Shown one piece after another: positions 42,858-49,109 of a DNA stretch of 49,109 nt. The DNA is from an uncultured Kineothrix sp. Lineage in GTDB: Bacteria; Bacillota; Clostridia; Lachnospirales; Lachnospiraceae. The stretch spans positions 1 through 49,109 of the forward strand of contig CAJUMD010000011.1 in NCBI GenBank assembly GCA_910587275.1. The letters run 5' to 3'. The notes under the pieces were generated by a model. That model was given only the letters and a program-made list of their open reading frames with translations. It ran no database searches and was not told the origin of the DNA. Within the stretch, counting starts at the first letter, position 1. The number at the start of each line of letters is the position of its first letter. The position numbers were made by a program, and so were the translations under genes.

Positions 42858-44317
42858 TGACAGAGCGGAAGAAACGGGCGGTGTCTTTCCTGCCGGTTTA
42901 TGCGGTGTTCCTCGGCATGTTCCTTGTGTTCGGGCCGGGGGTGTATAACGATTCGGACCAGTATATCAAAATGCATATCCACAGGGAGCCATTGTACCCC
43001 CTGTTTCTTGCCCTGCTCCGGACGCTGTTTCCGGGGGAGGAGAATTGGCTGACGGCGATGGGAATCCTGCAGAACCTGATTGCCGCGTTCAGCGTATGGG
43101 CGTATGCGGAATATGCGGGCAGGCGGTTTAAACTATCTTTTTTGGGGAAAACCGCCGTCCTTCTTTTGGGATTCGCCCCCCATGTCACAACGATGTTCTT
43201 TTCTTCCCTGCATCTGTTTATGAGCAATTCGGTAATGAGTGAAGCACTCTGCCTGCCCTTTTTCACGCTTTTTATGATGGAATGTTTTAAGATAGTAGTG
43301 GAAACGGACAGGAAAGTGGTACGGAAGGCGGTTTGGGTCAGCCTTGGGCTGTCACTCCTTCTGTCCCTGACAAGAAGCCAGATGATGCTGACGGTGTTAA
43401 TGTGGCTGGTGATAGCAGGCGCAAGGATTTTATTTGCAAGAGGAGCGGTTTTGGAAGTCGGGGGAGAAAGCGTGCAGGCAGACTGCCGGAAAACGGCGGG
43501 GATTGGAGCAGGGGGCGGAAACGGAAGCGGAATTGGATTCAAAAAGGAGAAGGTATGTTGGCTGGCCATGGCAGTCATGGCGGTGGTTTGCGTGTTCTGC
43601 CTGCGCACATTGGCGGTGAAAAGCTATAATTTGGTTTTTAACGGGCATTTTATCAATAACACATATGGGACCGTGAATACGCTGACGAATATCCTCTATG
43701 CGGCGGACCGTGAGGACGGGGAACGGATTGGGGACGCGGAGGCGAGGGATTTCTTCTACCGCATGTATGACCTGACCGAAGAACGGCAGGCAAATTACAA
43801 ATATGCGGGGGATTCCTGGAAAGAGAAAGCGGAGCATATCGAGGAATGGCATGATACGGTCAAGTATGAGATGATTGAGGATGTGTTTTACCGGACTTAT
43901 GATAAGGAGGTAACGAGCGACTACATCATACAGAATTTAATGGCGGACGAGACGGCGGGAAAGATCATCAAAGGGATTCTTCCGGCATGTTTTGCGAGGT
44001 GGTTCGGCAATTACCTGTTGATTGCCCGTTACGGTCTGGTGCGCAGTATCGCGGTGGTACATCCGGTGTTAAACTGGGCAGCTGCTTTCCTGTATTTGTC
44101 GGCGTTTTTGATGATGTGGCTGGTGTACCGGAAGGACCGGACGAACCCGGCAGTACCGCTTATGCTGGTTGCCCTGCTCGCGGTGGCGGCAAACGTATCG
44201 GCAGTATCCCTGACGATTATGTGCCTGTCGCGGTATATGATTTACGGGTTTGTCCCATTTTATACGGGATATTTCCTTTTGGCATTGTCATGTTACAGGG
44301 AATACCGGAAGGGTTAG
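42857..44317 (+). CDS. Polytopic membrane protein, GT-C-like
   Basis: 486 residues from the ATG at 42857, which overlaps the TAA of the dehydrogenase (TAATG) and has GGAG 6 bases upstream. About ten helices. The first outer loop has GVYNDSDQYIKMHIHREPLYPLFLALL, spread over about residues 28-54, with the acidic-then-REPLYP pattern of a GT-C-like membrane protein family found in Firmicutes glycan loci. A hydrophilic Gly-rich cytoplasmic loop (about 198-225) and a large outer region (about 255-365, mostly acidic) follow. Translational coupling to the dehydrogenase suggests it handles the uronic-acid-containing unit. Exact role unknown. Confidence 0.75.
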   Translation: MTERKKRAVSFLPVYAVFLGMFLVFGPGVYNDSDQYIKMHIHREPLYPLFLALLRTLFPGEENWLTAMGILQNLIAAFSVWAYAEYAGRRFKLSFLGKTAVLLLGFAPHVTTMFFSSLHLFMSNSVMSEALCLPFFTLFMMECFKIVVETDRKVVRKAVWVSLGLSLLLSLTRSQMMLTVLMWLVIAGARILFARGAVLEVGGESVQADCRKTAGIGAGGGNGSGIGFKKEKVCWLAMAVMAVVCVFCLRTLAVKSYNLVFNGHFINNTYGTVNTLTNILYAADREDGERIGDAEARDFFYRMYDLTEERQANYKYAGDSWKEKAEHIEEWHDTVKYEMIEDVFYRTYDKEVTSDYIIQNLMADETAGKIIKGILPACFARWFGNYLLIARYGLVRSIAVVHPVLNWAAAFLYLSAFLMMWLVYRKDRTNPAVPLMLVALLAVAANVSAVSLTIMCLSRYMIYGFVPFYTGYFLLALSCYREYRKG

Positions 44318-44356
44318 GGATGTGGTTTTGGTTGGAAAGAAAGGCGGGTGGCAGTT

Positions 44357-45097
44357 ATGGTGGATCCGGTAAATAACCGGGGGTATCAGGAATACAACCG
44401 GATAAATGTAAAAGTCGGCACGAACGGGGAGAACGGGGAGAAATTTTCCCTGAATTACGGTCAGGAAGAAGAATCCGGCAAAAAAGAGGACGGAAAGACC
44501 AAAGTGGAAACGGACGGTGTCATCGCGGAATTTTCCAGCCAGACGCAGACCAGGTACGGCGGAGCCGGAAACGGCAAGACCGGCACGGCGCAGACGGAGG
44601 AATATATAGACTTTGGTGCGGCCGCGGAACGTGCCAGGGGATTTATCGGGGAACTGGTAAAGGCTTTTTCGGGGTTTATCAGCAGCATAAAAAAAGCCCT
44701 TTTGGATTTTTGGAATTCGGACAGTGCGGTTTCGGAAGAACATGCGCAAGACGCATTGCCCGGGGCGGAAGATGCATTGTCCGGAACGGAAGACGGGGAG
44801 AATATCATTGATGTCACGGACAGGTCGCAGGCAATCGACGGGGAAAACGTCCTTTCTGCCGTGGAAGCGGAAGGCGTGGTGGAGCACCCTCCGTCCATGG
44901 AATTCCAAATCCCGAAACCGGAAGACCGGAAAGCACAGGCGAAACAGTATTTGGAAAATGAGGAGCTGATGCGGCGTTATGTGAAAAATTCGGATTTGCT
45001 CACTTATTATGACAGGAGCGGAAAGCTGGTACAGTTGAACGGGGCGGATAAGAACCGGATTTTGCATGGGGATAAGCGGACTTCGAGAGGGGTGTAA
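44357..45097 (+). CDS. Hypothetical protein, polar, 246 residues
   Basis: I do not recognise a named family. From the ATG at 44357 it begins MVDPVNNRGYQEYNRINVKV; a GTG at 44348 is possible. The first 90 residues are Gly/Thr/Lys-rich and probably disordered. One amphipathic or membrane-touching segment follows (about 94-120, RARGFIGELVKAFSGFISSI), then an acidic region with a short internal repeat (ALPGAEDALSGTED), and a basic C-terminus containing NSDLLTYYDRSGKLVQLN and ending in HGDKRTSRGV. No signal peptide. It precedes the PDDEXK tandem pair by 22 bases and may be co-transcribed with it. Confidence 0.7.
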   Translation: MVDPVNNRGYQEYNRINVKVGTNGENGEKFSLNYGQEEESGKKEDGKTKVETDGVIAEFSSQTQTRYGGAGNGKTGTAQTEEYIDFGAAAERARGFIGELVKAFSGFISSIKKALLDFWNSDSAVSEEHAQDALPGAEDALSGTEDGENIIDVTDRSQAIDGENVLSAVEAEGVVEHPPSMEFQIPKPEDRKAQAKQYLENEELMRRYVKNSDLLTYYDRSGKLVQLNGADKNRILHGDKRTSRGV

Positions 45098-45119
45098 GGA
45101 TTTAAGGGAGGTGTGAGGA

Positions 45120-46847
45120 ATGAAAAAACCGTTGCCGGTTGGCGTGGAAAATTTTGAGGATTTGATACAGTCGGGATATTACTACGTGGATAAAACCATG
45201 TTTATCAAAGAATTGTTGGACTTAAAAGGAAAGGTAAACTTATTCCTCCGTCCGAGGCGCTTCGGGAAGACGTTGAATTTAAGCATGCTGCGGTATTTTT
45301 TTGAAGATACGGGGGATGCCGGGAAGAATGCGCGGAACCGGGAACTTTTTAACGGACTGGGAATCATGGATGCCGGGGAAGATTATACCGGTCAGATGGG
45401 AAAGTATCCGGTCATGAACCTGACGCTGAAATCGGCGAAGCAGGGGGATTTTGAAACGGCTTATTATATGCTTAAGAGCGGTATTGAGGCGGAATTTAAC
45501 AGGCACAGGCATATGGTGGAGCAGGGGAAAGAGCGGCTTGCCCAAAAGGAATATGAGCAGTATGCCAGGATTGCGGACGGACTGGCGGACAGGAAGGAAA
45601 TGGGGGCTTCCCTGCAAGTGTTTTGCAGGTGCATATACCAGGTAACGGGCAGGAATACGGTGATACTGATTGATGAATACGATGTCCCTTTGGAAAATTC
45701 CTATTTCCGGGGATTTTATGAAAAGATGGTGGATTTTATCCGTTCTTTATTTGAAGCCGCCCTGAAAACGAACGACTATCTGCAGTTTGCCGTGATTACC
45801 GGATGTCTGCGGATTTCAAAAGAAAGTATATTTACGGGACTGAACCATTTGAACATCATTTCCATGCTTGATACGAAGTACAGTGAACATTTTGGCTTTA
45901 CGGAGCCGGAAGTATTGCGGATGATGGAATATTACGGGGTGGAAAGCCGTTTCCCAGTCATGAAGGAATGGTATGACGGGTATGTTTTTGGAAATACAGG
46001 GGTATATAATCCCTGGAGTGTCATTAAGTTTCTGTTTGATTTGAGTGCCGATATAAATGCTTTTCCGCGTCCGCACTGGATTAATACCAGCTCCAATGAC
46101 ATCATTAAGGATTTGATTGCAAGGGCGGACCGTGAGACGAAAGGGCAGATTGAGGATCTTCTTGGCGGGGGAATGCTGGATATCCAGGTCCATGAGGAAG
46201 TCACTTACGGGGATATGCATGACAGTGGTGAAAATTTATGGAATTTCCTTTATTTTACCGGGTACCTGACGAAGGTGGAGGAATATTTTAAGGAAAGGTA
46301 TATTTTCCTGAGAGTCCGTATTCCCAATGTGGAAGTGGTGACTATTTATGAGAATACCATCATGAAACTGTTCCGGGAAAACATAGGGAAACAGGATTTC
46401 CGTGATTTATACGGAGCGATGGAGTCGGGAAACGGGGAAAAGGTGGGGGAGATTTTGTCGGGACAGCTTTTCCGTACGATTAGCTTTTATGACAGCGCAG
46501 AGAACTTTTACCATGGTTTCCTGACCGGAATCTTAAGCCAAAGTGAGGAATATTTGGTGAAATCCAACCGTGAATCCGGGAACGGGCGTTCCGATATTGT
46601 GGTGAAAAGCCCGTCGCTGCGGGGGAGGGCTTTTGTGGCGGAAGTGAAGGTTTCCGAGCACATAGACGACCTGGAGACGGATGCCCAAAAGGCGTTATTG
46701 CAGATTTACGGGAAAAAATACAGGGAAGAACTGCGTGAGGAAGGATACCGGAAGGTGGACTGCCTTGGGATTGCTTTTTACAGGAAGGATTGTGAGGTGC
46801 GGTTTGGGGAGAGGATGACAGGGAAGAATGGGGGGTGTAATGGATGA
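45120..46847 (+). CDS. AAA-ATPase-like and PDDEXK family protein, copy 1
   Basis: 575 residues. AAA-ATPase-like domain (about 1-300): MKKPLPVGVENFEDLIQSGY, YVDKTMFIKELLD, P-loop RPRRFGKTLNLSML, Walker B VILIDEYDVPLENSY, sensor ITGCLRISKESIFTGLNHL. C-terminal PDDEXK_9-type domain (about 480-570): ESGNGRSDIVVKSPS then FVAEVKVSEHIDDL, giving the D and ExK core. Family function is unknown. Residues from the P-loop (R47/F48 onward) to VRFGE near the end equal those of the next gene; only the first 46 residues and the last ten or so differ. Its TGA overlaps the ATG of the next copy (ATGA). Ribosome site GGGAGG. Confidence 0.9.
   Translation: MKKPLPVGVENFEDLIQSGYYYVDKTMFIKELLDLKGKVNLFLRPRRFGKTLNLSMLRYFFEDTGDAGKNARNRELFNGLGIMDAGEDYTGQMGKYPVMNLTLKSAKQGDFETAYYMLKSGIEAEFNRHRHMVEQGKERLAQKEYEQYARIADGLADRKEMGASLQVFCRCIYQVTGRNTVILIDEYDVPLENSYFRGFYEKMVDFIRSLFEAALKTNDYLQFAVITGCLRISKESIFTGLNHLNIISMLDTKYSEHFGFTEPEVLRMMEYYGVESRFPVMKEWYDGYVFGNTGVYNPWSVIKFLFDLSADINAFPRPHWINTSSNDIIKDLIARADRETKGQIEDLLGGGMLDIQVHEEVTYGDMHDSGENLWNFLYFTGYLTKVEEYFKERYIFLRVRIPNVEVVTIYENTIMKLFRENIGKQDFRDLYGAMESGNGEKVGEILSGQLFRTISFYDSAENFYHGFLTGILSQSEEYLVKSNRESGNGRSDIVVKSPSLRGRAFVAEVKVSEHIDDLETDAQKALLQIYGKKYREELREEGYRKVDCLGIAFYRKDCEVRFGERMTGKNGGCNG
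45261..46812 (+). repeat. 1552-bp direct repeat, first copy
   Basis: From 45261 (the codon for Phe of RRFGKT) to 46812 this matches 46985-48536 with no difference that I could find by reading, at a constant offset of 1724 bases. Just before it, the two genes differ at many silent and several coding sites; just after it, they differ again. Confidence 0.9.
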
Positions 46848-48565
46848 AAAAACCGTTGCCGGTTGGTGTGGATAATTTTGAAAAGATGGTTAAGGAAGGC
46901 TATTATTATGTGGACAAAACCATGTTTATCAAGGAACTGCTAGATTTGAAAGGCGAGGTAAATCTGTTTCTCCGCCCGAGACGTTTCGGGAAGACGTTGA
47001 ATTTAAGCATGCTGCGGTATTTTTTTGAAGATACGGGGGATGCCGGGAAGAATGCGCGGAACCGGGAACTTTTTAACGGACTGGGAATCATGGATGCCGG
47101 GGAAGATTATACCGGTCAGATGGGAAAGTATCCGGTCATGAACCTGACGCTGAAATCGGCGAAGCAGGGGGATTTTGAAACGGCTTATTATATGCTTAAG
47201 AGCGGTATTGAGGCGGAATTTAACAGGCACAGGCATATGGTGGAGCAGGGGAAAGAGCGGCTTGCCCAAAAGGAATATGAGCAGTATGCCAGGATTGCGG
47301 ACGGACTGGCGGACAGGAAGGAAATGGGGGCTTCCCTGCAAGTGTTTTGCAGGTGCATATACCAGGTAACGGGCAGGAATACGGTGATACTGATTGATGA
47401 ATACGATGTCCCTTTGGAAAATTCCTATTTCCGGGGATTTTATGAAAAGATGGTGGATTTTATCCGTTCTTTATTTGAAGCCGCCCTGAAAACGAACGAC
47501 TATCTGCAGTTTGCCGTGATTACCGGATGTCTGCGGATTTCAAAAGAAAGTATATTTACGGGACTGAACCATTTGAACATCATTTCCATGCTTGATACGA
47601 AGTACAGTGAACATTTTGGCTTTACGGAGCCGGAAGTATTGCGGATGATGGAATATTACGGGGTGGAAAGCCGTTTCCCAGTCATGAAGGAATGGTATGA
47701 CGGGTATGTTTTTGGAAATACAGGGGTATATAATCCCTGGAGTGTCATTAAGTTTCTGTTTGATTTGAGTGCCGATATAAATGCTTTTCCGCGTCCGCAC
47801 TGGATTAATACCAGCTCCAATGACATCATTAAGGATTTGATTGCAAGGGCGGACCGTGAGACGAAAGGGCAGATTGAGGATCTTCTTGGCGGGGGAATGC
47901 TGGATATCCAGGTCCATGAGGAAGTCACTTACGGGGATATGCATGACAGTGGTGAAAATTTATGGAATTTCCTTTATTTTACCGGGTACCTGACGAAGGT
48001 GGAGGAATATTTTAAGGAAAGGTATATTTTCCTGAGAGTCCGTATTCCCAATGTGGAAGTGGTGACTATTTATGAGAATACCATCATGAAACTGTTCCGG
48101 GAAAACATAGGGAAACAGGATTTCCGTGATTTATACGGAGCGATGGAGTCGGGAAACGGGGAAAAGGTGGGGGAGATTTTGTCGGGACAGCTTTTCCGTA
48201 CGATTAGCTTTTATGACAGCGCAGAGAACTTTTACCATGGTTTCCTGACCGGAATCTTAAGCCAAAGTGAGGAATATTTGGTGAAATCCAACCGTGAATC
48301 CGGGAACGGGCGTTCCGATATTGTGGTGAAAAGCCCGTCGCTGCGGGGGAGGGCTTTTGTGGCGGAAGTGAAGGTTTCCGAGCACATAGACGACCTGGAG
48401 ACGGATGCCCAAAAGGCGTTATTGCAGATTTACGGGAAAAAATACAGGGAAGAACTGCGTGAGGAAGGATACCGGAAGGTGGACTGCCTTGGGATTGCTT
48501 TTTACAGGAAGGATTGTGAGGTGCGGTTTGGGGAGAAACTGGCGGGGGGAGAAGGATGTGAATAA
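46844..48565 (+). CDS. AAA-ATPase-like and PDDEXK family protein, copy 2
   Basis: 573 residues, translationally coupled (ATGA) to copy 1. N-terminus MKKPLPVGVDNFEKMVKEGY differs from copy 1 in seven of the first 20 to 45 residues and at many synonymous positions; from the P-loop onward the protein is identical until EVRFGEKLAGGEGCE at the end. All ATPase (RPRRFGKTL, VILIDEYD) and nuclease-like (GRSDIVV, VAEVKV) motifs are intact. The mosaic of divergent and identical parts indicates recent homogenisation of an older duplicate, not a simple new duplication. Alternatively the assembler placed one sequence twice. Confidence 0.88.
   Translation: MKKPLPVGVDNFEKMVKEGYYYVDKTMFIKELLDLKGEVNLFLRPRRFGKTLNLSMLRYFFEDTGDAGKNARNRELFNGLGIMDAGEDYTGQMGKYPVMNLTLKSAKQGDFETAYYMLKSGIEAEFNRHRHMVEQGKERLAQKEYEQYARIADGLADRKEMGASLQVFCRCIYQVTGRNTVILIDEYDVPLENSYFRGFYEKMVDFIRSLFEAALKTNDYLQFAVITGCLRISKESIFTGLNHLNIISMLDTKYSEHFGFTEPEVLRMMEYYGVESRFPVMKEWYDGYVFGNTGVYNPWSVIKFLFDLSADINAFPRPHWINTSSNDIIKDLIARADRETKGQIEDLLGGGMLDIQVHEEVTYGDMHDSGENLWNFLYFTGYLTKVEEYFKERYIFLRVRIPNVEVVTIYENTIMKLFRENIGKQDFRDLYGAMESGNGEKVGEILSGQLFRTISFYDSAENFYHGFLTGILSQSEEYLVKSNRESGNGRSDIVVKSPSLRGRAFVAEVKVSEHIDDLETDAQKALLQIYGKKYREELREEGYRKVDCLGIAFYRKDCEVRFGEKLAGGEGCE
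46985..48536 (+). repeat. 1552-bp direct repeat, second copy
   Basis: Second copy of 45261-46812. Covers nearly the whole second AAA/PDDEXK gene except its first 141 bases and last 29 bases. Confidence 0.9.
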
Positions 48566-48570
48566 GATGG

Positions 48571-48828
48571 CAGCAACGGGAAGCCAAGAGCGGAAAAGGG
48601 TATTGTGATTATTTGTTTCTGCCTAAAAGAAAGGGAAAACCGGCCATGGTCCTTGAATTAAAAGTGGATGATACATGCAGGAACGTGCTGGCCCAGATAC
48701 GGGAAAGAATTTATTTGCAAAAAGTGGCGGGACACGCGGAGGAAGTGCTGTTGGTGGGGATTAGCTATGATAGGGGGAGGAAGAAGCATGAGTGTGTGGT
48801 AGAGGTGGAGGTGGTAGGGGAAGGATGA
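48571..48828 (+). pseudogene. 3' remnant of a third AAA/PDDEXK paralogue
   Basis: The frame from about 48571 reads QQREAKSGKGYCDYLFLPKR and then KGKPAMVLELKVDDTCRNVL, AQIRERIYLQKVAGHAEEVL, LVGISYDRGRKKHECVVE. This is the C-terminal nuclease-like domain (D and ExK in CDYLF and LELK) of another member of the same family, without its start, P-loop or first 450 or so residues. It begins directly after the stop of copy 2. No ribosome site and no plausible start codon at a domain border. It is not the same subtype as the two complete copies (KGKPAMVLELKVDD versus RGRAFVAEVKVSEH), so it was a separate gene before truncation. Confidence 0.75.
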
Positions 48829-48935
48829 AGGGGTTAGAGTGTGAAAGATTGGTACGGTTTTTTGTGAAAATATATTTATAATTGGAAGGAAAAATATAAA
48901 TTTTGTTGTGTTGTGTAAAATAATGTAGAAAAAAG

Positions 48936-48963
48936 TTCTTTTTGGATATATGTGTGGTATAAT
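48936..48963 (+). promoter_or_regulatory. Candidate promoter facing the right edge
   Basis: TATAAT at 48958-48963 preceded by TG one base before (TGGTATAAT, an extended -10) with TTCTTT at 48936-48941, a weak -35, 16 bases upstream. The surrounding stretch (48840-49109) is much more AT-rich than the rest of the window. The gene it would serve lies beyond the end. Confidence 0.55.
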
Positions 48964-48984
48964 TTTCTGAGGAACAAAATGAAA

Positions 48985-49106
48985 GATAATTCAAAGTTAT
49001 CCGTTAGATTTATGAATAAACAGAAATGAAGGATAATTCCTGATTATCGGGGGTTGGCAGGAAATATAAGGTTATTTATTACTTCAAATGATAATTTGGG
49101 ATTATC
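48985..49106. repeat. Three spaced 17-bp palindromes of one design
   Basis: At 48985-49001, 49032-49048 and 49090-49106 the sequence has arms GATAAT and ATTATC separated by five bases. The second and third are perfect; the first has one mismatch (GTTATC). The first two also share flanks (AATGAA or AATGAAG before, CG after). Centre-to-centre distances are 47 and 58 bases. They follow the extended -10 element, so they may be operators in a leader region. Between 48829 and 48930 I see no gene. Confidence 0.7.
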
Positions 49107-49109
49107 TAT

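Noticed and set aside
45120..48565. Insertion sequence explaining the direct repeat
   Set aside because: The repeated block has no transposase, terminal inverted repeats or target duplications; it lies wholly inside paralogous coding regions.
48985..49106. CRISPR array or Fur boxes
   Set aside because: The repeats are only 17 bp with 30- and 41-base gaps of unequal length, and only three. The arms GATAAT and ATTATC resemble a Fur box, but the five-base separation does not fit the classical spacing.
1..49109. tRNA, rRNA, prophage or integrase genes
   Set aside because: No tRNA-like or rRNA stretch and no integrase, capsid or transposase motif was seen on either strand.

Overview
The window looks like one contig end from a Gram-positive gut-type Clostridia genome, most likely Lachnospiraceae. 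Support for this: moderately high GC, purine-rich coding strands with strong AGGAGG-type ribosome sites, almost every gene on the + strand with short gaps or overlaps, and families typical of that group (tandem AAA-ATPase/PDDEXK proteins, several large GT-C-like membrane proteins, a WYL regulator with a YciI-like partner). The first 40 bases are Illumina adapter, not genome, so the left end is an assembly artefact. The first gene is cut there.

Almost everything else is one very large surface-glycan locus. From 41 to 5869 there is the end of an ABC exporter, a cytoplasmic-looking GH20 hexosaminidase, a GT2 glycosyltransferase and a GT-C membrane glycosyltransferase. At 5901-7271 a visibly more AT-rich divergent pair (YciI-like protein and WYL regulator) interrupts the locus; a palindrome lies between their promoters. 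From 7509 to 17297 runs a pseudaminic acid (Pse) module: pseB, pseC, a GT2, a fusion of a PLP aminotransferase-like domain with PseG, pseF, pseI, an ATP-grasp ligase, and a protein carrying the two motifs of bacterial sialyltransferases, which is the natural candidate CMP-Pse transferase. No stand-alone pseH is present.

From 17346 to 33859 is a lipid-carrier and polymerisation module: GtrB-type polyprenyl-phosphate glycosyltransferase, YdjC/ChbG deacetylase, PglK-like ABC flippase, GtrA, acyltransferase-3, three large polytopic proteins of GT-C or unknown type, WecE (the dTDP-4-amino-sugar transaminase), a GNAT domain fused to a second GtrB-type transferase, and a 929-residue Wzy/WaaL-like polymerase or ligase with a long acidic insert. 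From 33912 to 39852 lies a Pgl-like initiation module: PglF/CapD dehydratase, PglE-like aminotransferase, PglC-like phosphoglycosyl transferase, ATP-grasp protein, GT4. No PglD-type acetyltransferase is visible.

The right end (39885-49109) mixes a UDP-sugar 6-dehydrogenase and another GT-C-like protein with AAA/PDDEXK proteins of unknown role. Two of these, in tandem, share about 1.55 kb without a mismatch that I could find, and are followed by the 3' remnant of a third. The last 280 bases are AT-rich and carry a likely promoter and three 17-bp palindromes of one design.

Taken together: PglC-like and GtrB-like enzymes would load sugars on undecaprenyl phosphate, cytosolic pathways would supply Pse, a 4-amino-4,6-dideoxy sugar, dTDP-Fuc4N and a uronic acid donor, and PglK/GtrA plus GT-C/Wzy proteins would move and assemble them outside. 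Both UDP-4-amino-sugar branches lack their dedicated N-acetyltransferase and both carry an ATP-grasp ligase. This is the most interesting biochemical oddity here.
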